The translations under genes and the position numbers were made by a program. From the NCBI RefSeq assembly GCF_002368295.1, contig NZ_AP018248.1:5209798-5273797 (forward strand): a stretch of DNA of 64,000 nt, written 5' to 3'. The stretch's first letter is position 1. Each line of letters begins with the position of its first letter. This DNA comes from Tolypothrix tenuis PCC 7101 (GTDB taxonomy: Bacteria; Cyanobacteriota; Cyanobacteriia; Cyanobacteriales; Nostocaceae). The notes beneath the pieces are model-generated. The model was not told the origin of the DNA, ran no database searches, and saw only the letters and a program-made list of their open reading frames with translations. Positions 43,173 to 53,313 of the stretch are shown here, piece after piece.

Positions 43173-44306
43173 CTAACGAACTCTAACAAACCCAGCTTGC
43201 TCAATAGCCTGTTGTCCTTGGTCGGTAAGTACAAGATTGGCATAAGCATTGCCAGCCTGTTGTGCTTGACCTTTGTTTTGTTTAATAATCACAAACAGCT
43301 TAGAGGTTATAGGATAGCTACCATTTTTAATGGCTTCCGTATTCACCTGATTGCGTTGGCGCGGACATTGTTCAGGTGATACAAAAGGTTGACGGTAAGG
43401 GGAAACGAAATCAGTACCAGTCCGGCCTAATAGTAAGGGTTTCACACTACATTGAGGTACGACAGCACGGGCAGAAGCATAATATATACCACCAGGAGTT
43501 TTGCTGAGTTGACGTACTGCATCTGTAGTGGAGTAGATATATTTGACATTAGAACCCAGTGCTTGTTTCGTTGACTCGCCATTACTAGAGAAGATGCTTG
43601 TGTCTGCATTCTCTGGTTTTTGAGAAAAAGCTGTTATGGGTAGATTTGGCCCTCCTACCTGATTCCAGTTAGTTAATTTCCCTAAATATATCTGCTGCAA
43701 TTGGTCAACGGTTAAACCTGGCAAGTTCAACGATGGATTAACTACTACCGCTATCCCATCAATACCCACCTGGCGTTGTTCAAGGGTGAAACCTCTCTCT
43801 TTGGCAATGGCTTTTTCTTCTTCTGTAAGGGGGCGAGAAGATTGAGCAAAGTCTAATTTTCCATCCAGCAACATTCGGATACCGGAACTAGAACCAGGGC
43901 TACCATCTAGAGGGTCTAAGTAGCGCAATTTCAATTCAGGGCGCGCACTGAGGATTTGAGAATCTACAACTTGCCTAATCGGTGCCCAAGCAGTGCTACC
44001 ACCGTAGTTAAATGAATCAGTAGGCACATTGGTAAGTGACCCAAAGGTAGATACAGCATTCGAGGTCGGCTGTAAATTTTGATTAGAAGAATCAGCCAAA
44101 CTGGGATTAGATGAATCAGTATTATTGCGAGCCATGAACTCAGGCTTGAGCAACCACCAAAGTAATCCTCCGATCACCATCAGTGTTAGCACTTTACCAA
44201 TAATTAAACCTTTGAGGAAGATGCTGATATCTTCCTTAATCAAAACTTTTTTTTGATTTGTGTTGTCCATTTTATTAATTTTGTTTATTTGTGAGGTTGA
44301 CAACAA
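43173..44306 (-). CDS. Phosphate-type (PstS-like) substrate-binding protein
   Basis: This 377-residue protein (the ATG at 44270, MDNTNQKK, is an alternative start) has one N-terminal membrane segment (about 34-53, LIIGKVLTLMVIGGLLWWLL). A periplasmic binding domain follows, typical of the PBP-like family: GGSTAWAPIRQ, SGIRMLLDGKLDFAQSSRPL, GIDGIAVVVNPSL, QIYLGKLTNWNQVGGP and ESTK. Such proteins bind phosphate for ABC uptake or signalling. No pstC/A/B genes are near. It is the first chromosomal gene beyond the transposon and lies next to a Ser/Thr kinase on the same strand. Confidence 0.85.
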   Translation of the reverse strand: MLSTSQINKINKMDNTNQKKVLIKEDISIFLKGLIIGKVLTLMVIGGLLWWLLKPEFMARNNTDSSNPSLADSSNQNLQPTSNAVSTFGSLTNVPTDSFNYGGSTAWAPIRQVVDSQILSARPELKLRYLDPLDGSPGSSSGIRMLLDGKLDFAQSSRPLTEEEKAIAKERGFTLEQRQVGIDGIAVVVNPSLNLPGLTVDQLQQIYLGKLTNWNQVGGPNLPITAFSQKPENADTSIFSSNGESTKQALGSNVKYIYSTTDAVRQLSKTPGGIYYASARAVVPQCSVKPLLLGRTGTDFVSPYRQPFVSPEQCPRQRNQVNTEAIKNGSYPITSKLFVIIKQNKGQAQQAGNAYANLVLTDQGQQAIEQAGFVRVR

Positions 44307-44677
44307 TTGGTGGCAATACTACTCGGTTAAACGTTTTGAAATCAAAATTTGTTTTGGGGAAAAGGTTAAAGGTTAAAGGTTTTTTATTTCCCTTTTCCCA
44401 TTCCCCTTTTTTCCCTTAACCGACGAGTATTACAATTGGTGGTAGATGCAAGGTATAAAAAACATTTGTAATTATCAGTTGATAATAATTTACTTATAAT
44501 TAACTATTCCTGATTTCATCAAGCTAAATATACTTTTTATTAATTGCTTGTAGCACCTAATTATAATTACTAGTTTTTATGTCATTTTTCTAAATCCAGA
44601 ATACAGATAATTTACCCCCTTCCTCCTGCTGTTTATGTGTATCTTGATTTTGGATAATTGGTATTAGTTAACTAGCT
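44307..44677. other. Intergenic region with heptamer repeats
   Basis: The 371-bp gap holds AGGTTAAAGGTTAAAGG and CCCTTTTCCCATTCCCC repeats near 44,360-44,420, with AT-rich DNA elsewhere. No gene is evident. Confidence 0.6.
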
Positions 44678-45883
44678 CTAATCTACTGATCCATCTACAT
44701 GGGCAGCAGAAAGATTATTAAATTTTTCGATGAATGTTTGTGATGGAGTTGGTTGTTTTTGTGGCGATAAACTTGTACTCAAAAATGTATATATTAGAGC
44801 TATTAGTAATACACTAGTAATAATGCCAAAACCCAGACCCAGCAGCAACATAAACTTGCGGTAAACAACTAAAGAATCCTCATCAGGTTGTTCATCTGGA
44901 ACACTCAACTCTGAGTACTTTGGCAGCGTTATATCGGGAATCAGTGCTTGCAAAGCTTCTCCTGCAGATTGGTAACGCTGGTTATGGCGTTCGCTAATCA
45001 TGATATCTAAAACATCTGCTAGCCAATCGCTGACTTTTGCTTTGTTCCGCCAAATTAATTGTCCAGTATCGGGATCTTCTGGTAATTCTTCAGGTTTTAA
45101 ACCAGTCAAAGCTTGAATCCCAATCATACCTACTGCATAAATATCGCTGCTAAGTCTTGGCTTACCTTTAGCTTGTTCTGTTGGCATATAGCCAGGAGTA
45201 CCAACAGAAACAGTCAGGGTATTGCCCGGATTACCTACTTTTTTAATACTGCCAAAATCAATGAGTATAATTTTGCGATCGCAGTTCCGTCGCATGATAT
45301 TTTGTGGCTTAATATCCCGGTGAATTATTCTGTTTTGGTGAACGAAGTCCAACACTTCCAGGATATCTTTCAATAAATTTAAGACTACATCTTCGCTTAC
45401 AGGTTTACCGGGGACAATTTCTTGGGTTAAGTCGTAACCATCAATAAATTCTTGAACTAAATAAAAATCTCCATCTTCATGAAAGTGAGCCAACAAGGTA
45501 GGAATTTGCTTATGATTGTTGCCTAGCTGATATAAAATTTCGGCTTCGCGATCAAAGAGGTTTTTGGCTATCGGTAAAACAGCAGGATGAGGATGTTTAG
45601 GATAAAAATGTTTAACAACACAAAATGGTTTACCCGGTAAATCCAAATCAATTGCTAAGTAAGTATCACCAGAACCCCCTCTAGCTAAAAGTTGGACAAT
45701 CTTAAAGCGATTCCGCAGTGTTTTTTTAATCAGAGGATACTGTTGCTGTTCTCTATTCCCTTGTTTATTTCCTGCATCGCCAGATAGTAAATAAGTAATA
45801 CCACCAGATAATTTACTTTTTAAGTACGTCACATGATTGTAGCGATTTCGGAGTGTTTTTCTAATGCGAGGGTACTGACGCAT
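44678..45883 (-). CDS. Ser/Thr protein kinase with one TM segment
   Basis: This 401-residue kinase has a glycine-rich loop GGSGDTY (about 69-75), K91 in CVVKHF, HRDIKPQN with D190 and DFG (from D209), all catalytic residues intact. A membrane segment lies at about 344-368, followed by a short tail. The N-terminal 32 residues (RIRKTLRNRYNHVTYLKSKL) duplicate the kinase start (LIKKTLRNRFKIVQLLARGG), so the gene has a partial internal duplication. The kinase is likely membrane-anchored with its C-terminus outside. Targets are unknown. Confidence 0.88.
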   Translation of the reverse strand: MRQYPRIRKTLRNRYNHVTYLKSKLSGGITYLLSGDAGNKQGNREQQQYPLIKKTLRNRFKIVQLLARGGSGDTYLAIDLDLPGKPFCVVKHFYPKHPHPAVLPIAKNLFDREAEILYQLGNNHKQIPTLLAHFHEDGDFYLVQEFIDGYDLTQEIVPGKPVSEDVVLNLLKDILEVLDFVHQNRIIHRDIKPQNIMRRNCDRKIILIDFGSIKKVGNPGNTLTVSVGTPGYMPTEQAKGKPRLSSDIYAVGMIGIQALTGLKPEELPEDPDTGQLIWRNKAKVSDWLADVLDIMISERHNQRYQSAGEALQALIPDITLPKYSELSVPDEQPDEDSLVVYRKFMLLLGLGFGIITSVLLIALIYTFLSTSLSPQKQPTPSQTFIEKFNNLSAAHVDGSVD

Positions 45884-46520
45884 GGGACATATCCTAACCT
45901 ATCTAAAATAGCTGACAAGTTAAATTTTGGTGGTAGATTGTGCTTGACATTCCGCCTGAATGCCTGCGTAGTTGCTTGATATTTAAATTTAAAAATTTTC
46001 CAAGCTAGATATTAGTTTAGTGGCGAAATTCTATAATTTTTTAGAGATTTTAAGGGCGCTAATATCACAATATAATTTTAACCAAATATTTTATCCTTTC
46101 AATTTTTATTGTTGCTGTAGTTGCACCTATATCGGACTAAAGTTAATAGTCTTGAAATCTCAAAATATCTTAGTAAACACACTTTAGTATACAATCCAGC
46201 TAAAATTCAATATGGTTATAAATGTATAAAAAAAACAAAGCGCGTTTCATTCTGATTTAGAGCAGAGTAAAAAATAATACGATGAATCAGAATATAGATG
46301 AGCTTGCTATCTGGATAGTGTTGCAGATAAATGTCAATTAGAGGATGTAATTAGCAAGATGCTCATTAAACAAGAAAATTGAGGATATTTTTTGATTTAC
46401 TATTGCCTTAGTCAAATCTACGCCTCCCAAGGCATAAATTCTAGAGATATTACAGAGTTAACACCATGAAATGCAGCAACTATTATCACTCAGTGATTAT
46501 TCTATGACGGAAATTAACCA
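45884..46520. other. Large AT-rich intergenic region
   Basis: About 640 bp without a convincing ORF, RNA or repeat between the kinase promoter side and the ctaE terminator. Confidence 0.5.
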
Positions 46521-46544
46521 TAAAAAAACCCCCAGTGGGGGTTA
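46521..46544 (-). terminator. Terminator of the ctaCDE genes
   Basis: On the minus strand CCCCCAC-TGGGGG is followed by TTTTTTTA, about 40 bp after the ctaE stop. Confidence 0.85.
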
Positions 46545-46584
46545 GGTAGTTATTCGCGTGGAGTGAACAACTACTTATTAATAC

Positions 46585-47211
46585 TTAGAGGATGTACAAC
46601 AATCCGAACAAAATTATCCAAATTACATCAACAAAATGCCAGTAAATTTCCGCAGCTTCAATACCGAAGCGTTTTTCGTTAGTGTAATGACCGGCAACGC
46701 GCGATCGCCACAGTACAGCTAAAATTGCTAACACACCGATAGTCACGTGCAAGCCGTGGAAGCCAGTTAACACGTAGAATGCACTGGCAAATAAATTGGT
46801 AGTTAAACCGAATTCTAGATGGGTATATTCATAAACCTGACCTACCAAGAAAATTGCACCCATTGCGGCAGTAATTGCCAACCAAGTCTGCATACCCTTG
46901 GTATCATTCTTTTTGATAGCAGTGTCAGCATTATGCATCACAAAACTGCTAGCTATTAGATTAACGGTGTTAACGCCTGGTAGCAAAAGTTCTAATTCGG
47001 GTGTTCCCTCTGGCGGCCATACAGGTAAGGTAGAACGGAAAGCCAGATATGCTCCGAACAACCCCATGAAAATCATGCCCTCAGCAATCAGAAACACAAT
47101 TAGCCCAAACAAACGATGGTCGGGATGTTCTTCGTGACCCGCATGTGCAGCTTCCGCGCTATGGTGATGATTCAGTTCAGCTTGTGCTGGGTCAATAGTT
47201 TGACTTTGCAT
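46585..47211 (-). CDS. ctaE: Cytochrome c oxidase subunit III
   Basis: Subunit III of the aa3-type terminal oxidase in the cyanobacterial respiratory chain. The 208-residue protein has five hydrophobic segments, EGMIFMGLFGAYLAFR, the conserved GFHGLHVTIG and YWHFVDVIWIILFGLLYIL at the C-terminus. The short, five-helix form is usual in cyanobacteria. It is the last of ctaC-ctaD-ctaE on the minus strand, but heptamer-filled gaps of 214 and 122 bp lie between the genes. Confidence 0.95.
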   Translation of the reverse strand: MQSQTIDPAQAELNHHHSAEAAHAGHEEHPDHRLFGLIVFLIAEGMIFMGLFGAYLAFRSTLPVWPPEGTPELELLLPGVNTVNLIASSFVMHNADTAIKKNDTKGMQTWLAITAAMGAIFLVGQVYEYTHLEFGLTTNLFASAFYVLTGFHGLHVTIGVLAILAVLWRSRVAGHYTNEKRFGIEAAEIYWHFVDVIWIILFGLLYIL

Positions 47212-47221
47212 GAATATTAAA

Positions 47222-47400
47222 AAGGATAAGTGTAAAGGGATTGGGGACTGGGGACTGGGGACTGGGGATTGGGGAACTCGGGGCCCCCACGACCGTAGGA
47301 AGTGGGGATTAGGGGTAATGGGGATTGGGGACTAGGGATTGGGAAAGAATATAAATATAAATCCCAATTACCAATTACCAATTACCAATTACCAATTACC
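47222..47400. repeat. Heptamer repeats between ctaD and ctaE
   Basis: GGGGACT/GGGGATT heptamers are followed by a run of TTACCAA heptamers (47,370-47,400). No gene. Confidence 0.85.
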
Positions 47401-47425
47401 CAACGCCCAATGCCCTATGCCCTAT

Positions 47426-49162
47426 TTATTCTTTTTCTGCTGTGATCCCTGGATATGGTTCGTCTGGTTGGGCGCGCAACACTGAGTTTACGCCAGCAGA
47501 TAAGACTGGATCAGGATCGGATAGGGGTACGCCCTTGTAAGCATTTTCCAAGCCGTAGTCGTAGGGGCCTGTTGCTAAGACTGGGGTTTTGTCAAAATTC
47601 TCAATCGCGGGTGGTGAGGTTGTCATCCACTCTAGAGTTAATGCATTCCAGGGATTATTACTTGCCTTGGGCCCGTATAACCAACTCCAGATGGCATTGA
47701 TGATGAAGGGAATTGTAGAAACTGCCAGGATATAAGAACCATAAGTGCAGATTTCATTTAACAATGCAAATTTGGGGTCATACTGAGCAACTCGGCGGTT
47801 CATGCCCATTAAACCCAACTTGTGCATTGGTAAGAAGGTCATATTCAAACCAACTATTGTCAAGGCAAAGTGAACTTTACCCCAAAATTCGTTCAGCATC
47901 CGTCCCGTCATTTTTGGGAACCACTGATAGATGGCGGCAAAAATCCCCAGAACGCTACCACCAAAGAGGACGTAGTGGAGGTGGGCGACCACAAAATAAG
48001 TGTCGTGAACGTGAATATCAAAGGGTACTGCTGCCAACATTACGCCACTGATACCACCAATCACAAAGGTGCCGACAAAACCCATAGCAAATAGCATAGG
48101 ACTGTTGAGACGAATTTTTCCACCCCACATTGTCGCCAACCAGCTAAAAATTTTAATTCCTGTAGGTACGGCAATGATCATTGTGGTGATCATAAAGAAC
48201 ATCCGCAACCAACCAGGAATACCGCTGGTAAACATATGGTGCGCCCACACGATTAAACCTAGAAAACTAATCGCCAGGGAAGAATAGGCGATCGCTTTAT
48301 AACCAAAAATTGGTTTGCGAGAATGAACTGGGATGATCTCAGAAATTGCTCCAAAGAAGGGCAAAATCATGATGTAAACCGCTGGGTGGGAATAAAACCA
48401 GAACATATGCTGGTAAACAACAGGATCTCCGCCCCCAGTTGGGTTAAAAAATGTTGTGCCAGCAATTAAGTCAAAGGACAACAGAATCAGACCGGCTGCG
48501 AGTACAGGGGTAGATAGCAGTACCAATGCTGAGGTCGCAAACATCGCCCAGCAAAACAAAGGCATTTGATGCACTCCCATCCCTGGGATACGCATTCTCA
48601 ACAAGGTGACGAGGAAATTAATCGCCCCCAAAATCGATGATGTACCCAGTAGCAGGACACTGATAATCCAGATAGCCTCACCAACTTGACCTGTAACTAA
48701 GCTCAAAGGTGGGTAAGAAGTCCAGCCGGCATCGGGTGCGTCACCCACCGCTAAACTGGCAATTAATAACACGCCAGCAGGTGGGATCATCCAAAAGGCC
48801 ACAGCATTGAGCCGCGGGAATGCCATATCCTTAGCCCCTATCATCAAGGGAATCAGAAAGTTAGCAAACCCTGCCCCTGCGGGTACAATCCACAAAAAAA
48901 TCATGATTGTGGCGTGCAGGGTAAATAGGCTGTTGTAGACTTCTGGGGTGACAAAATCTACTTCTGGAGTTCTTAGTTCTGTGCGAACTAAGTCCGCCAT
49001 CACGCCGCCAATGCAGTAAAAAATAAACGAAGTGACTAGGTATTGAATCCCGATCACTTTGTGGTCAGTATTAAAGCTAAAGTAGTCTCGCCAATGCCTG
49101 ACCCCTGGTTCTTCAGCCAGGGCGGGCGTATTAGCGGTTTCTTGGATTTGGGCTTGTGTCAT
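47426..49162 (-). CDS. ctaD: Cytochrome c oxidase subunit I
   Basis: The catalytic subunit carrying heme a and the heme a3-CuB centre. The 578-residue protein has 12 expected helices. It shows HATIMIFLW near residue 83 (heme a ligand), HPAVYIMILPFFGAISE with the His-Tyr pair of CuB, HHMFTSG and HVHDTYFVVAHLHYVLFGG. Length and order match cyanobacterial CtaD. It is preceded by ctaC and followed by ctaE. The C-terminal extension (LSDPDPVLSAGVNSVL...) is cyanobacterial-type. Confidence 0.97.
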   Translation of the reverse strand: MTQAQIQETANTPALAEEPGVRHWRDYFSFNTDHKVIGIQYLVTSFIFYCIGGVMADLVRTELRTPEVDFVTPEVYNSLFTLHATIMIFLWIVPAGAGFANFLIPLMIGAKDMAFPRLNAVAFWMIPPAGVLLIASLAVGDAPDAGWTSYPPLSLVTGQVGEAIWIISVLLLGTSSILGAINFLVTLLRMRIPGMGVHQMPLFCWAMFATSALVLLSTPVLAAGLILLSFDLIAGTTFFNPTGGGDPVVYQHMFWFYSHPAVYIMILPFFGAISEIIPVHSRKPIFGYKAIAYSSLAISFLGLIVWAHHMFTSGIPGWLRMFFMITTMIIAVPTGIKIFSWLATMWGGKIRLNSPMLFAMGFVGTFVIGGISGVMLAAVPFDIHVHDTYFVVAHLHYVLFGGSVLGIFAAIYQWFPKMTGRMLNEFWGKVHFALTIVGLNMTFLPMHKLGLMGMNRRVAQYDPKFALLNEICTYGSYILAVSTIPFIINAIWSWLYGPKASNNPWNALTLEWMTTSPPAIENFDKTPVLATGPYDYGLENAYKGVPLSDPDPVLSAGVNSVLRAQPDEPYPGITAEKE

Positions 49163-49167
49163 AGGAG

Positions 49168-49284
49168 GAGAGGGTCAAGGGTCAAAGGTCAAGGGTCAAG
49201 GGTCAAGGGTCAAGGGTCAAAGGTTAATGTCATAACATTGGACTTTTGACTGTTGACTTTGGACTCTGGACTATTGACTTTGGA
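49168..49284. repeat. Heptamer repeats between ctaC and ctaD
   Basis: AAGGGTC heptamers (49,172-49,225) run into GACTTTG/GACTATT heptamers (49,240-49,284). No gene. Confidence 0.85.
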
Positions 49285-50370
49285 CTATTTGTGAACTTGA
49301 TTAATTATTGCGGTGTTAATTCCCATGTCCTTGGTGTAAGGAGCGAGGAATTTATCGGGGGATAGATTTGCAGGATTATAAGCAACAGCTTGATTTAGAG
49401 TTTCTCGGCTAGCTACTTGCTGCTCTTTTTGCCATTGATCAAAGGCTTCTGGTGTTTCTACCACGATTGGCGCTCTCATAGCACCGTGGTAGGGGCCGCA
49501 AAGTTCGGCGCAAACTAAGGCATAATCGCCTGCTGTTCTAGGTGTGAAGCGAATTTCGGTTTGTCTACCAGGAATAGCATCTTGCTTTAAGCGAAACTCT
49601 GGTACCCAAAAGGCATGGATGACATCGTTAGCTGTCATATTGATTTTCACTTCCCGCCCGATGGGAAGATGCATTTCCCCGGTGGTAATACCTGTCTCTG
49701 GATAGGTGAAAATCCAGGCGTACTGCAGACCCGTTATATTAACCAACAATTCTGGGGGTTTACCTGCTTTGTCAGGACTTTCGCCAATGGTAGGAGCTAC
49801 ACTACCAACTCCCGGCGCATCGACTTTTTGGGGAATTTGATCGGCGTTGCGAACTGCAGCGGTACCTGGATCTTGCATCGCCGCATCAGATTTTTCTTGA
49901 TTGAGGTTAGGTTCGTTGCTGGGTGGTGTGTCGTTTAACGTTGCGGCAATTGCTGCCCCTGGCATTTTCATCGACATATTTTGAGTCACCGGGGCATCAT
50001 GGATGGCATGGGGATCAAAACCACCAATTTCGTTATAAACCTCAAAGCTGTAAACAGAAATACCAATAACTATAATTGCTGGGATTGCCGTCCAGAGGAT
50101 TTCTAGAGGTACATTTCCTTCTACAGGAGGCCCGTCTTCATTGTCACCAGGTTTTTGACGATATTTAAATGCAGAGTAAATTAAAACACCTTCGACAATG
50201 AGAAAGATACCTGTAGAGATGACCATCATCGTGTTAAACAGACCATCAACCAAGACGGCTTCATCAGAGGCTTCTGTTGGCAACAGACCGTGATTTTGAC
50301 CGTACCAAAGGCTGGCAAGTGTTAACACAATGCCAATTAGTAATGTCCAGATCGAACTTGGAATTTTCAC
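49285..50370 (-). CDS. ctaC: Cytochrome c oxidase subunit II (CuA)
   Basis: This subunit takes electrons from cytochrome c6 or plastocyanin through CuA. The 361-residue protein has two N-terminal membrane segments (about 7-24 and 44-68) and a periplasmic cupredoxin domain. The domain has HAFWVPEF and the CuA-binding CAELCGPYHGAM. A low-complexity insert of about 65 residues (roughly 130-200, rich in P, A, D and N) separates the membrane part from CuA, longer than usual. It begins the ctaCDE cluster and is divergent from ctaA. Confidence 0.95.
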   Translation of the reverse strand: MKIPSSIWTLLIGIVLTLASLWYGQNHGLLPTEASDEAVLVDGLFNTMMVISTGIFLIVEGVLIYSAFKYRQKPGDNEDGPPVEGNVPLEILWTAIPAIIVIGISVYSFEVYNEIGGFDPHAIHDAPVTQNMSMKMPGAAIAATLNDTPPSNEPNLNQEKSDAAMQDPGTAAVRNADQIPQKVDAPGVGSVAPTIGESPDKAGKPPELLVNITGLQYAWIFTYPETGITTGEMHLPIGREVKINMTANDVIHAFWVPEFRLKQDAIPGRQTEIRFTPRTAGDYALVCAELCGPYHGAMRAPIVVETPEAFDQWQKEQQVASRETLNQAVAYNPANLSPDKFLAPYTKDMGINTAIINQVHK

Positions 50371-50787
50371 GGCTCACTTAAATGAATTTACTACGTTATC
50401 TCAAAGGTACCCACTTACTAAGGTAGTGTAGGTCATCAATTATGGTCTTCCAATGTCTGAAATTTTTATTAATTTTTTTGGCTACATAAATAATTTTGAG
50501 TACAAGAGTTTTATCAGATATAGCTCAGGATAGATGTGAATCATGGTAAAAATTTAAGAAAAAATTTAGATAGTAAAATTAGTTGCCATTAACGAAAAAT
50601 TGAGAACTTAAAAAATACCTAAAGCTTTTGGCTAAAAGTAGCTAGAGTGATTCAAAGTGTAAGTAAAACGTATAACTGAAAGCTAATCTATCAACCTTGG
50701 TCGTATACGCTAGGGTTTATATGGGTCGTGATTGACAAACTGATAATTTTAAATAGCTCTACCAAGAGCGGGCAGAAGGTATCGTTC
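50371..50787. promoter_or_regulatory. Divergent ctaC / ctaA promoter region
   Basis: This 417-bp gap between the divergent starts must hold both promoters. I see AT-rich DNA but no site I can assign with confidence. Confidence 0.4.
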
Positions 50788-51750
50788 ATGAGCGAATTTG
50801 TCCTACAACAACAAAATGAAGCAACAGATCCCCAGCAAAAGCCCCAAGAAATAATTCGTCGTTTTGTTTGGAAGATCTGCATCGCCACCTTAATTTTGAT
50901 GGCAATAGGCAGTGCCACGCGGGTAATGAACGCTGGACTTGCTTGCCCAGACTGGCCTTTATGCTATGGAGAATTAGTGCCAGCCAAGCAAATGAATTTT
51001 CAAGTCTTCTTGGAATGGTTTCACAGATTGGACGCAGCTTTGATTGGTCTGAGCGCGATCGCACTTGCCGGTCTATCCTGGTGGTATCGTCGCGCATTAC
51101 CCCATTGGCTGCCTTGGGCATCTACATTCGCCTTGTTTTTAATTGTCTTCCAAGGAGTCTTGGGAGGGCTGACTGTCACTGAACTATTACGGTTTGATAT
51201 TGTGACTGCCCACTTGGGAACGGCGTTGTTGTTTTTCACCACCCTCCTAATTATTGGTACGGCACTCACCCCTTATCAAGGAACCGGCAATGTTGGTAGT
51301 TTGCCTTGGTTGGGTTTAACTGCCGCCGTGTTAGTTTATCTACAAAGTCTTCTAGGCGCATTGGTGGGATCTCGTTGGGCGCTCCACCAATGTTTAGGCA
51401 CATCCCAACTCTGTACTGTCATGTACAGCCATATCTTTGGGTTGGTACCACCAACAGTGGCAACCTTAGCAGTGGTATTAATATCTTGGCTGACACCGGC
51501 ACTCCATCCAGCTTTGCGCCGCTTGGCAAATATGGCTGGTGGGTTATTAATGTTACAAATTATCTTGGGAGTTGCGACTTTCAAATTACGCCTGCAAGTT
51601 GAGCCGCTTACCGTCTCTCACCAAGCTGTAGGCGCAGCTTTACTTGGTACTTTAGTAGCTTTCACAGTCTTGGCATTACGCGACTGGGTTGCTAGTCGTG
51701 ACACCAATGTTTACCCTGTAGCTGTACCAGCAAAGGGGTCGCATCTATAA
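50788..51750 (+). CDS. ctaA: Heme A synthase (CtaA/COX15)
   Basis: Converts heme O to heme A for the oxidase encoded next door. The start is taken at the ATG of MSEFVLQQQNEATDPQQ (AGAAGGT upstream), not the upstream ATG at 50728. This gives 320 residues with eight membrane segments. The family signature is present: GSATRVMNAGLACPDWPLC, WFHRLDAALIG, TAHLGTALLF and QCLGTSQLCTVMYSHIFG, with paired histidines. Divergent from ctaC and upstream of ctaB, it completes a heme A supply unit. Confidence 0.93.
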   Translation: MSEFVLQQQNEATDPQQKPQEIIRRFVWKICIATLILMAIGSATRVMNAGLACPDWPLCYGELVPAKQMNFQVFLEWFHRLDAALIGLSAIALAGLSWWYRRALPHWLPWASTFALFLIVFQGVLGGLTVTELLRFDIVTAHLGTALLFFTTLLIIGTALTPYQGTGNVGSLPWLGLTAAVLVYLQSLLGALVGSRWALHQCLGTSQLCTVMYSHIFGLVPPTVATLAVVLISWLTPALHPALRRLANMAGGLLMLQIILGVATFKLRLQVEPLTVSHQAVGAALLGTLVAFTVLALRDWVASRDTNVYPVAVPAKGSHL

Positions 51751-51754
51751 CCAA

Positions 51755-51975
51755 AGAAGGGGCATAGGGCATGGGGCATGGGGCATTGGGTAATAGGTAA
51801 TGGGTAATTGGTCATAGGTAATTGGGAGTTATAGTTTATTCTTTCCCCATTACCCCTTATCCCCAAAGGGGGCTCCGAGTTCCCCAATCCCCATTACCCC
51901 TTATCCCCAATCCCCAGTCCCCAATCCCCATTACCCCTTATCCCCAGAGGGGGCCCCGAGTTCCCCAATCCCCAC
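51755..51975. repeat. Heptamer repeats between ctaA and ctaB
   Basis: GGGGCAT/TAATTGG and CCCCAATC/CCCCATT heptamers, including a repeated GGGGGCTCCGAGTTCCCC block, occupy much of the 478-bp gap. The remainder to 52,228 has no gene. Confidence 0.8.
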
Positions 51976-52228
51976 CTTAGCAACTAGAAGTGGTGGAACT
52001 AAAAATAAACCCTTGTCTCTACCTATACCTCACTACAAGTTGATGTTTTCGCTAGTCTCTCTGAGACAGACTGAGTAAAGGGAATGAGGGAGCGGGAACA
52101 GAGGTAATAATTCTCCTCATCTTCCTCATCCTCCTCATCTCCCTCATCTTCCCTTAGTCTTTTTTTCATGGCGATTCAGTATGAGCAGGGGCTGCAAATA
52201 AGTTGAAAAATAAGGAAATCGAGCCAAA

Positions 52229-53182
52229 ATGATTGAGACTAATGTCTCTCGCCACCACGAAACTTTTCTACAGGTAATTCAAAGCTACTACCAGTTAACC
52301 AAGCCCCGGATTATTCCGTTGCTCCTAATTACCACCGCTGGCAGTATGTGGATTGCTGCTAAGGGACAAGTAGACATCTGGTTGTTGCTAGTAACTATGA
52401 TTGGTGGTACTTTTGCTGCTGCTAGCGCCCAAACAATTAACTGTATCTACGATCGCGATATTGATTATGAAATGGAGAGGACACGCCATCGTCCTATGCC
52501 TTCTGGTAAGGTACAGCCGCGTGGCGCTTTGATTTTTGCGATCGCTCTGGCTGTCATTTCTTTCACTTTACTGACGGTTTTTGCTAATCTGCTAGCCGCC
52601 CTGTTAGCATTTTCTGGCATAGTTTTCTATGTTGTAGTTTATACCCACTGGCTGAAACGCCATACTACTAACAATATTGTGATTGGTGGCGCGGCTGGGG
52701 CAATTCCGGCGTTAGTAGGTTGGGCTGCTGTTACGGGTACTGTAGGCTGGCCGGCTTGGGTAATTTTTGCGATCGTCTTTCTTTGGACTCCGCCTCACTT
52801 CTGGGCTTTAGCTTTGATGATTCGCGATGAATACGCCAAAGTCGGGATTCCGATGCTACCTCTAGTTGTGGGCGATCCCGCAACTGTGAAGCAAATTTGG
52901 TATTACACTCTGGCGACGGTAGCGACAACACTAGTATTGGTTTATCCCTTAAATGCTAGTGGGATTTTGTATGCTGCGATCGCAGTCGGTTTAGGCTCAG
53001 TTTTTATTCGCAAAGCTTGGCGTTTATTGCAAAATCCAGAAGATAGAACCATCGCCAGAGAATTATTCCTCTATTCCATCTCTTACATGATGCTGTTGTG
53101 TTTAGCGATGGTAGTAGATAGCCTCCCGATTACTCATCATCTAATTAATGCTGTAATCGCTCAGTTGCATTTTCTAGCTTAG
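52229..53182 (+). CDS. ctaB: Protoheme IX farnesyltransferase (heme O synthase)
   Basis: Adds a farnesyl group to heme B, giving heme O for CtaA. The 317-residue, about nine-helix UbiA-type prenyltransferase has NCIYDRDIDYEMERTRHRP (NxxxD, DxxxD type motifs), YTHWLKRHTTNN and the second Asp-rich loop MIRDEYAKVGIPMLP. It follows ctaA on the same strand, separated by repeats. Length and motifs are normal. Confidence 0.95.
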   Translation: MIETNVSRHHETFLQVIQSYYQLTKPRIIPLLLITTAGSMWIAAKGQVDIWLLLVTMIGGTFAAASAQTINCIYDRDIDYEMERTRHRPMPSGKVQPRGALIFAIALAVISFTLLTVFANLLAALLAFSGIVFYVVVYTHWLKRHTTNNIVIGGAAGAIPALVGWAAVTGTVGWPAWVIFAIVFLWTPPHFWALALMIRDEYAKVGIPMLPLVVGDPATVKQIWYYTLATVATTLVLVYPLNASGILYAAIAVGLGSVFIRKAWRLLQNPEDRTIARELFLYSISYMMLLCLAMVVDSLPITHHLINAVIAQLHFLA

Positions 53183-53313
53183 GAATAAGCTCACAAACGC
53201 ACTTGGTTTATATTTCGCCTTTTTCCGCTAAACCAAAATTATTAATTTTTATCCCGCCTAGAACTAAGTTCCGGGCGGGATGTTTATCACACAATCCACA
53301 ATCTAAAATTCCT

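Noticed and set aside
53203..53313. 37-codon N-terminal extension of the MOSC protein
   Set aside because: It is not similar to the family and contains an inverted-repeat intergenic sequence; the ATG at 53314 gives the normal N-terminus.
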